Origin: UBA3305 sp002373555 | GTDB taxonomy: Bacteria; Bacillota; Clostridia; Lachnospirales; Lachnospiraceae | NCBI GenBank assembly: GCA_946612455.1 | Contig: CAMOER010000004.1 | Location: 1-64,000, forward strand | Reading direction: 5' to 3' | Length of the DNA stretch: 64,000 nucleotides | Part shown: positions 59,072-64,000 of the stretch, piece after piece | Position numbering within the stretch: position 1 is the first letter of the stretch | Layout: each line of letters begins with the position of its first letter | Program-made: the position numbers and the translations under genes | The notes under the pieces: model-generated | Seen by the model: only the letters and a program-made list of their open reading frames with translations | Told to the model about the DNA's origin: nothing | Database searches by the model: none

Positions 59072-61051
59072 ATGAGCCCTGAGCTGTCTGTTTTATATGA
59101 TCTCATTGCCAACCGTAAAGAGCACCGGGCATACAGGAGACAGATCACTGAAGATCTTGCTTCCGCATACGCTGCAGAAGGATTATCACCGGAAGAACGT
59201 GTGATCCGCAGATTTGAGTTCCTCTGCGATGCTGAAACGCCGGTTCTCCTGCCCGGAGAGAGGATCAGCTTTCTCCGTACCATCGAGAATCTCCCGGCTA
59301 TCTTTACAAAGGAAGAATGGGACTCGATCCGAAGCACTCACTATATACACGAACTCGGGTTCCACTCCAATCTCTGCGCGGATTATGAAAAGATCCTTAA
59401 GAACGGACTTCTGTTCTTCAAAACGCCTGCCAACGCCAGAAGCATCGATGCCCTGTTGGGTCTCACGGAAAAATACCGGGATGCCGCGCTCAGTGCCGGT
59501 CGCATCGATATCGCCGCTGTTCTGGCCCGTGTTCCTGCGTATGGTGCACGCACGCTGCGCGAAGCAATGCAGTCTTTCCGCATCTTAAGCTATGCACTTT
59601 GGCTCGAAGGCAATTATCACAACAACATCGGCCGTCTGGATCAATTCATAGGACCGTACATGGAAGCCGATCTTGAAAAAGGTCTTCTTGACGAAGCGGA
59701 AGCTTTTGATCTTCTGTGTGAGTTTTTCCTGACATTCAACCGTGACAGCGATTTATACGTCGGCGTCCAGCAGGGCGACAACGGACAAAGCCTGATGCTT
59801 GGCGCTCTTCCCGGGGAGGAAAACGGCTTTTCCCGATTCTCCATGCTTTGCCTCAAGGCAAGCCATGAACTGAAGCTGATCGACCCCAAGATCAATGTGC
59901 GTGTAAACAAAGATACGCCGGATGAAATCTTTACTGCCTGCAGCGAACTGACCAAAGCCGGACTCGGGTTTCCGCAGTACTCCAATGATGATGTCGTGAT
60001 TCCTGGTCTGGAAGCGCTCGGCTATGCACCCGTCGACGCGGCAGACTATACGGTAGCCGCATGCTGGGAGTTTATCATCCCCGGTGTCGGCGGCGATATT
60101 CCCAACATCTGCGCGCTTTCCTTTCCGGGCATTGTCGACACCTGCCTGCATCGGGATCTTGCAGGCTGCAGGGATATGAGCGCATTCCTCGATTGTATAA
60201 AAGCCGAGCTGCATCGAAAGTGCGATGAACTGACTGCTGTAAAAAATGTCTGGTTCGTCCCTTCTCCTCTTCTCGCTGTGATGATGGACTATGAGAACGG
60301 CATCCCCCGTTACCGGAATTTCGGAATGCACGGGGTCGGTTCTTCAACCGCCGTCGATTCGCTGCTCGCAATCGAAAAATATGTCTTTGACGAAAAGACC
60401 GTCAGTGTGCCGGAGCTGATTTCTGCTGTCGACAACGACTTTCAGGATACCCCTGCACTGCTCCACAAGCTCCGTTATGAAACACCCAAGCTCGGATGTG
60501 ACGCAGACCGTGCCGATGAACTGCTGGATTGGCTTTTAGGCATATTCTCGGAAGATCTGGCAAAAAGGCACAATGAATACGGCGGGATCTGGCGGTCAGG
60601 CACAGGATCTGCCATGTACTACCTCTGGTCTGCAGACGAGATCGGCGCCTCTCCCGACGGCCGCAGACGCGGTGAACCTTTTGCCGCGAACTATTCCGTC
60701 AGCCTGTTCGCCAAACCCGAAGGACCGTTTTCCGTCCTTGCATCCATGACAGCCCCGGATCTGAAGAAAGTGATCAACGGAGGTCCGCTTACCCTGGAAT
60801 TTCATCAATCCATGTTTACCACTCCCGAAGCCGTCTGTCAGGTCGGACAGTTTGTAAAGCGGTTCATTACGCTGGGCGGCCATCAGCTCCAGCTCAATGC
60901 CGTAAATGCCGATACGCTTAAGGATGCGAAGGCACATCCCGAAAAATATCCGCATTTGATCGTCCGGATCTGGGGATGGAGTGCCTACTTTACCGAATTG
61001 GAAGAAGCCTACCAGGATCATGTGATCCAGCGGCAGGAATACTGTCTGTGA
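59072..61051 (+). CDS. Glycyl radical enzyme, eliminase type
   Basis: 659 residues, shorter than the 780-850 of most glycyl-radical enzymes. The thiyl Cys lies in VAACWEFIIPGVG; Cys-x-Glu is the pattern of dehydratases and lyases, in which the Glu acts as base. The radical Gly is in VRIWGWSAYFTEL near the C-terminus, an atypical form of RVxGYxA. Other family motifs: LGFHSNLCADYEKIL and RSGTGSAMYYLWSA. It needs the activase that follows 57 bp on. ATG at 59072 has AGAAAGGCGG upstream. Substrate unknown; ROK control suggests a sugar-linked compound. Confidence 0.85.
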   Translation: MSPELSVLYDLIANRKEHRAYRRQITEDLASAYAAEGLSPEERVIRRFEFLCDAETPVLLPGERISFLRTIENLPAIFTKEEWDSIRSTHYIHELGFHSNLCADYEKILKNGLLFFKTPANARSIDALLGLTEKYRDAALSAGRIDIAAVLARVPAYGARTLREAMQSFRILSYALWLEGNYHNNIGRLDQFIGPYMEADLEKGLLDEAEAFDLLCEFFLTFNRDSDLYVGVQQGDNGQSLMLGALPGEENGFSRFSMLCLKASHELKLIDPKINVRVNKDTPDEIFTACSELTKAGLGFPQYSNDDVVIPGLEALGYAPVDAADYTVAACWEFIIPGVGGDIPNICALSFPGIVDTCLHRDLAGCRDMSAFLDCIKAELHRKCDELTAVKNVWFVPSPLLAVMMDYENGIPRYRNFGMHGVGSSTAVDSLLAIEKYVFDEKTVSVPELISAVDNDFQDTPALLHKLRYETPKLGCDADRADELLDWLLGIFSEDLAKRHNEYGGIWRSGTGSAMYYLWSADEIGASPDGRRRGEPFAANYSVSLFAKPEGPFSVLASMTAPDLKKVINGGPLTLEFHQSMFTTPEAVCQVGQFVKRFITLGGHQLQLNAVNADTLKDAKAHPEKYPHLIVRIWGWSAYFTELEEAYQDHVIQRQEYCL

Positions 61052-61108
61052 CCGCCGTTGCGGAAGCTGCGGTGCAGTTCCTGAAATCGCATCAGGGGGA
61101 TACAGGAA

Positions 61109-61864
61109 ATGAATGCTGTCATTTTTGATATCAAACAGCTTGCGATCCACGACGGACCGGGCCTTCGGACAACCGTTTTCTTTAAAGGCTGTCCTTTAAG
61201 ATGCCGTTGGTGTCATAATCCCGAAGGTCTTTCGCCGCAGCCGCAGCTGATGTACAAAAAAGCTTCCTGTTCTCACTGCGGCCTGTGTCTGCAGCCCTGC
61301 ACACACGAAGACTGCCGGCCTTTCGGAAGGTGTCTGCACATTTGTCCCGACAATCTGCTCTCGGTCTCCGGAAGAAGCATAAGCGTGCAGGACCTTGCCG
61401 CACGTCTGCAAAGAATCCACCGGATTTCACGCGGCGGCGTCACATTCTCCGGCGGAGAACCTCTGATGCACGCGGCGTTCATTGTCGAACTGCTCCCGAT
61501 GATCCGGTCGTATGTCAGTGATCTTGCCATCGAGACTTCCGGTTATGCAGAAGCAGCGGTATTTCGGAACATCACGGAAAAAATGGACCATGTATTCATG
61601 GATATCAAGCTTGCCGATCCGGCCGCCCATCAGCTGTATACCGGTGTTTCAAATGCACTGATCCTGGAAAATCTGTCTTCCCTCCGCGGGAAGCGCAATG
61701 TCACGATCCGTACGCCGCTCATCCCCGGCATTACGGATACAGTGGAAAATCTGTCTGCAATCAAAAAGCTCATAGGAGATCTCCCCCATGAGCTTCTTCC
61801 GTACAATGAATTTGCACCGGTAAAATATGAAATGCTTGGAATGGACTATCCGCTCGGATCATGA
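61109..61864 (+). CDS. Glycyl-radical enzyme activase with ferredoxin-like insert
   Basis: A 251-residue radical SAM protein. The SAM cluster motif is CPLRCRWCHNPEG (CxxxCxxC). A two-cluster insert follows at about 50-95 (CSHCGLCLQPC, CRPFGRCLHICP), as in activases of dehydratase-type radical enzymes. GGVTFSGGEPL is the SAM-binding strand. It should load the Gly radical onto the enzyme encoded just upstream. Confidence 0.92.
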   Translation: MNAVIFDIKQLAIHDGPGLRTTVFFKGCPLRCRWCHNPEGLSPQPQLMYKKASCSHCGLCLQPCTHEDCRPFGRCLHICPDNLLSVSGRSISVQDLAARLQRIHRISRGGVTFSGGEPLMHAAFIVELLPMIRSYVSDLAIETSGYAEAAVFRNITEKMDHVFMDIKLADPAAHQLYTGVSNALILENLSSLRGKRNVTIRTPLIPGITDTVENLSAIKKLIGDLPHELLPYNEFAPVKYEMLGMDYPLGS

Positions 61865-61878
61865 GCGGATAGTTTCTT
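61845..61878. terminator. Bidirectional terminator between activase and ROK genes
   Basis: ACTATCCGCTC with GAGCGGATAGT (11 bp) then TTCTTTA on the plus strand, spanning the ends of the two convergent genes. Confidence 0.8.
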
Positions 61879-63017
61879 TATCCGGCAAGGATCCTGTCGA
61901 ACACTACATCCGCTGCCGCCAAAATCCGGATTCCAGCACCGTTGGAGGCAGCCCTCACACGGACCGGCTGTCTGTTCCTGGTCAGGATCCTCTGATTGAC
62001 AAGCTCCTCGATGACAGGGGACAGCTGTCCCGCTTCATACCAGATATCCCCTGTAAGCAGCACAGTATCAATACTGATCAGGTTGGTCAGTGTTACGATG
62101 CCCGTACTCAGATATTCCGCTTCCTGATAGAGGATCTCCGAAGCCGTTTCATCATTTCTGGCATGATCCATCAGATCTTCCCAGCTGTGGTATCCTGTTC
62201 CGTGCAGGATATGCGGCATGGCCGCATAAGCTTCCAGACATCCTACATTTCCGCAGGAACATTTCCTTCCATGCAGATCGATCGAGATATGACCGATCTC
62301 ACTGGTATAATACCCTGCGCCTTTCAGGATCTTTCCTTTTGAAATGACACCGGAGCCGACGCCGGAATCGACCAGAAGCAGCAGGAAATTTTCACTGCCG
62401 CCGGCTTCCGGCTTCCCCAAGTGATATCTTGCAAGGCAGGTAGCATTGTTCTCCAGAAAGACCGGCATATCCAACGCTTCCGAAAGGGCCGGGCCGATCA
62501 GCGTATTGTGCCACAGGTCAAATCTGGGCGGATTCAGGATTTCTCCGCCTTCTCCGTTCAGCGGCCCCGGAGCGGAGACCCCGATCCCGAGGATGCGGCT
62601 TCTGTCCACGCCGGATCTTGCGATCAGATCCGATACCGCGCCCCCCAGAACAGCGAGCTTACGTCCCGGGACGATATCTGCCATCCGCACTTCATCCTGC
62701 AGGATCAGATTCTCCGTCATATCGGTGATCCCGACGGAACATCCGTCACGGTTCAGATAGATCCCGACAGCATATCCGGCTTCCGGATTGATCTTCAGCG
62801 GCGTCGGTGTCCTTCCCCGCATGCCGGATACCGGTTCCATCTCCACGATCACGCCTTCTTCGATCAGTTCTGCAGTGATCAGTGAAGCCGCCGCCCTGGT
62901 AAGTCCCATTCTTCTTGCCAGTTCTGCTCTGGAAAGCGGTTCTTTCCGAAGCAGTCTCAGCAGAAGATTTCTGTTGTATTTTTTTGTGTATTCCGCATTT
63001 CTTGTTCTGATTGCCAT
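61878..63017 (-). CDS. ROK-family transcriptional repressor
   Basis: 379 residues. A winged helix at about 15-65 (LSRAELARRMGLTRAAASLI), then a sugar-kinase-like domain with the ROK zinc motif CSCGNVGCLEAYA and VDSGVGSGVISKGKIL. ATG at 63017 has GGAG 5 nt upstream. It lies between the two radical units and is the obvious reader of the paired operators. The kinase catalytic DxGxT-type loop is altered, so it is a sensor rather than a kinase. Confidence 0.9.
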   Translation of the reverse strand: MAIRTRNAEYTKKYNRNLLLRLLRKEPLSRAELARRMGLTRAAASLITAELIEEGVIVEMEPVSGMRGRTPTPLKINPEAGYAVGIYLNRDGCSVGITDMTENLILQDEVRMADIVPGRKLAVLGGAVSDLIARSGVDRSRILGIGVSAPGPLNGEGGEILNPPRFDLWHNTLIGPALSEALDMPVFLENNATCLARYHLGKPEAGGSENFLLLLVDSGVGSGVISKGKILKGAGYYTSEIGHISIDLHGRKCSCGNVGCLEAYAAMPHILHGTGYHSWEDLMDHARNDETASEILYQEAEYLSTGIVTLTNLISIDTVLLTGDIWYEAGQLSPVIEELVNQRILTRNRQPVRVRAASNGAGIRILAAADVVFDRILAG

Positions 63018-63152
63018 TTCTTCTCCGTTCTGCTTCCGCCGCTTCCTGCGCTGCACATACTGTATGATCCCTGTGGATGAACAACAAAATAATTATATTA
63101 CGGCTGCAAATAGCTGTCAATTTCACACATTGCTGATCACTGCAAACACAGA

Positions 63153-63176
63153 AGTGGTTTTGTTAATTCGATTGAC
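63153..63176. promoter_or_regulatory. Operator-like site 2 of the glycyl-radical cassette
   Basis: On the plus strand AGTGGTTTTGTTAATTCGATTGAC, overlapping the -35 box of the promoter at 63172. Binding here would block RNA polymerase. Confidence 0.65.
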
Positions 63177-63200
63177 ATTCTCTTTTCCCTCTGCTATCAT
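63172..63200 (+). promoter_or_regulatory. Promoter of the second activase unit
   Basis: TTGACA and TATCAT with a 17-bp spacer, 22 bp before the start codon. Confidence 0.8.
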
Positions 63201-63221
63201 TATCTAATAAGGAAGAGAACG

Positions 63222-63950
63222 ATGAAACTGTGTGTATTTCAAAAAGGATTTAACTATTCGCAGGACGGTCCCGGGAACCGGCTGATCTATCATCTTTCAG
63301 GATGCAATATGCGGTGCCCGTGGTGTTCAAACCCGGAGGGTCTGACCACTTCTGCCGGCAGTGACTGCACTACCCAGGAGCTGTCAGAGGAAGCGCAGAG
63401 AAGCAGCCTGCTTTTTTTTGATGGCGGAGGGATCACTCTGACCGGCGGGGAATTCAGTCTCCAGCTTCCCGCCGCCGCCGAGCTGCTTGCCGCAGTCCAT
63501 CGCCGGGGAATCAATACATGCGTCGAAACGAACGGAACCGCTCCTGCTCTGCATACTGTTTTCCCGTATCTCGATCATCTGATCATGGACATAAAGCACT
63601 ACGACAACGATCGTCTGCAGGCAGTCTGCGGCGCGGGACTCGATCAGACGCTCCGGAACCTGAAAGCAGCGCTGGATTACGGACTGGACGTACTGATCAG
63701 GATTCCGCTGATCGGCGGGTTCAACGCGTCCGCCGACGATGCCGCACAATTTTCGGAGCTGTTCTGCAGCCTGGGCGTTCCCGGTCGTTCCCGGGTGGAA
63801 CTTCTCCGATACCACGAATTCGGCAAAGACAAATACCGGGATCTCGGACTGGCTTACACCATGACAAAAGAGGCTTTCATTTCCGATAAGGATTTCAGGA
63901 TCTTCAGCAGCATCCTCTCATCCAATGGAATCAAACTAACAACGACCTGA
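63222..63950 (+). CDS. Second glycyl-radical enzyme activase, short type
   Basis: A 242-residue radical SAM protein: CNMRCPWCSNPEG (CxxxCxxC), GGGITLTGGEFSLQ, TNGTAP and LIMDIKHYD. It has no ferredoxin-like insert, unlike the activase at 61109. ATAAGGAAGAGAACG precedes ATG. It is followed 18 bp later by a new gene start, presumably its partner enzyme. Confidence 0.88.
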   Translation: MKLCVFQKGFNYSQDGPGNRLIYHLSGCNMRCPWCSNPEGLTTSAGSDCTTQELSEEAQRSSLLFFDGGGITLTGGEFSLQLPAAAELLAAVHRRGINTCVETNGTAPALHTVFPYLDHLIMDIKHYDNDRLQAVCGAGLDQTLRNLKAALDYGLDVLIRIPLIGGFNASADDAAQFSELFCSLGVPGRSRVELLRYHEFGKDKYRDLGLAYTMTKEAFISDKDFRIFSSILSSNGIKLTTT

Positions 63951-63968
63951 CGCCGGAGGAATCTGATC

Positions 63969-64000
63969 ATGAAACTGTTTGAGACAATGTCACCCGACCA
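63969..64000 (+). CDS. Start of a gene cut by the window end, possibly a second glycyl-radical enzyme
   Basis: CGGAGGAATCTGATC precedes ATG; the first residues are MKLFETMSPD. The product cannot be told from ten residues. Its place after an activase suggests a radical enzyme (inference). Confidence 0.5.
   Translation, partial: MKLFETMSPD

Overview
The window looks like an anaerobic Firmicutes chromosome of the Clostridia type, most like Lachnospiraceae. Coding GC looks moderate to slightly high (judged by eye) and most starts carry AGGAGG-type ribosome binding sites. The gene set supports this: a DnaD-like protein and a DnaI-like loader, rpsF-ssb-rpsR, a long-form PRPP synthetase, metK under a SAM-I riboswitch, DUF1836, PrsW, NHLM-type peptide exporters and two glycyl-radical activases. 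No rRNA, tRNA, CRISPR array or intact transposon was seen.

Layout. 0-7 kb: an ECF sigma factor operon with two small two-helix membrane proteins, a polytopic membrane protein, a PrsW-type protease and a large secreted Ig-like protein, then an HTH/DUF2442/DUF4160 trio. This block is bracketed by two copies of a 263-265 bp sequence, the second carrying a fragment of the secreted protein gene. 7-12.6 kb: an amino-acid ABC transporter made of two unusual fusion proteins, then two tandem HypB-like GTPases. 12.8-17.9 kb: a domain-swapped GH3 glycosidase, a P1 peptidase, a phosphoesterase and an SGNH hydrolase, then a scar joining the ends of an AraC regulator and an SDR dehydrogenase. 18-24 kb: a one-module NRPS (C-A-T-reductase) followed by a membrane SpoIIE-type phosphatase. 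24-31.7 kb: Na/Pi symporter, a hairpin array, hemolysin III, DUF1836, an esterase, an AraC regulator, a 23-residue peptide gene, an XRE-Uma2 fusion and a phosphoesterase. 31.8-40.6 kb: alpha-galactosidase coupled to a cytosolic ParB-like/BMP fusion, then a LysR-controlled cassette of two cupin-like proteins, a Gfo/Idh/MocA oxidoreductase and a TIM-barrel protein. 41-44 kb: a cobalt/nickel ECF transporter. 44-54 kb: housekeeping genes (rpsR, ssb, rpsF, prs, dnaI-like, dnaD-like, murC, metK, murA). 54-58.7 kb: an NHLM peptide-export locus whose ATP-binding exporter is broken by an out-of-frame deletion. 59-64 kb: a ROK-regulated glycyl-radical cassette with one complete radical enzyme, two activases and the first bases of another gene.

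How the parts may work together (inference). The sigma/PrsW block resembles a membrane-stress circuit driving a surface protein. The two HypB proteins and the Ni/Co transporter point to nickel handling, although no nickel enzyme is present. The NRPS plus phosphatase operon and the LysR cupin cassette are the strongest candidates for undescribed chemistry. The radical-enzyme cassette has two nearly identical operator-like sites, one before each transcription unit, probably read by the ROK protein encoded between them. Several scars (AraC/SDR, AEC transporter tail, NHLM exporter, Ig-protein tail) show recent gene loss.
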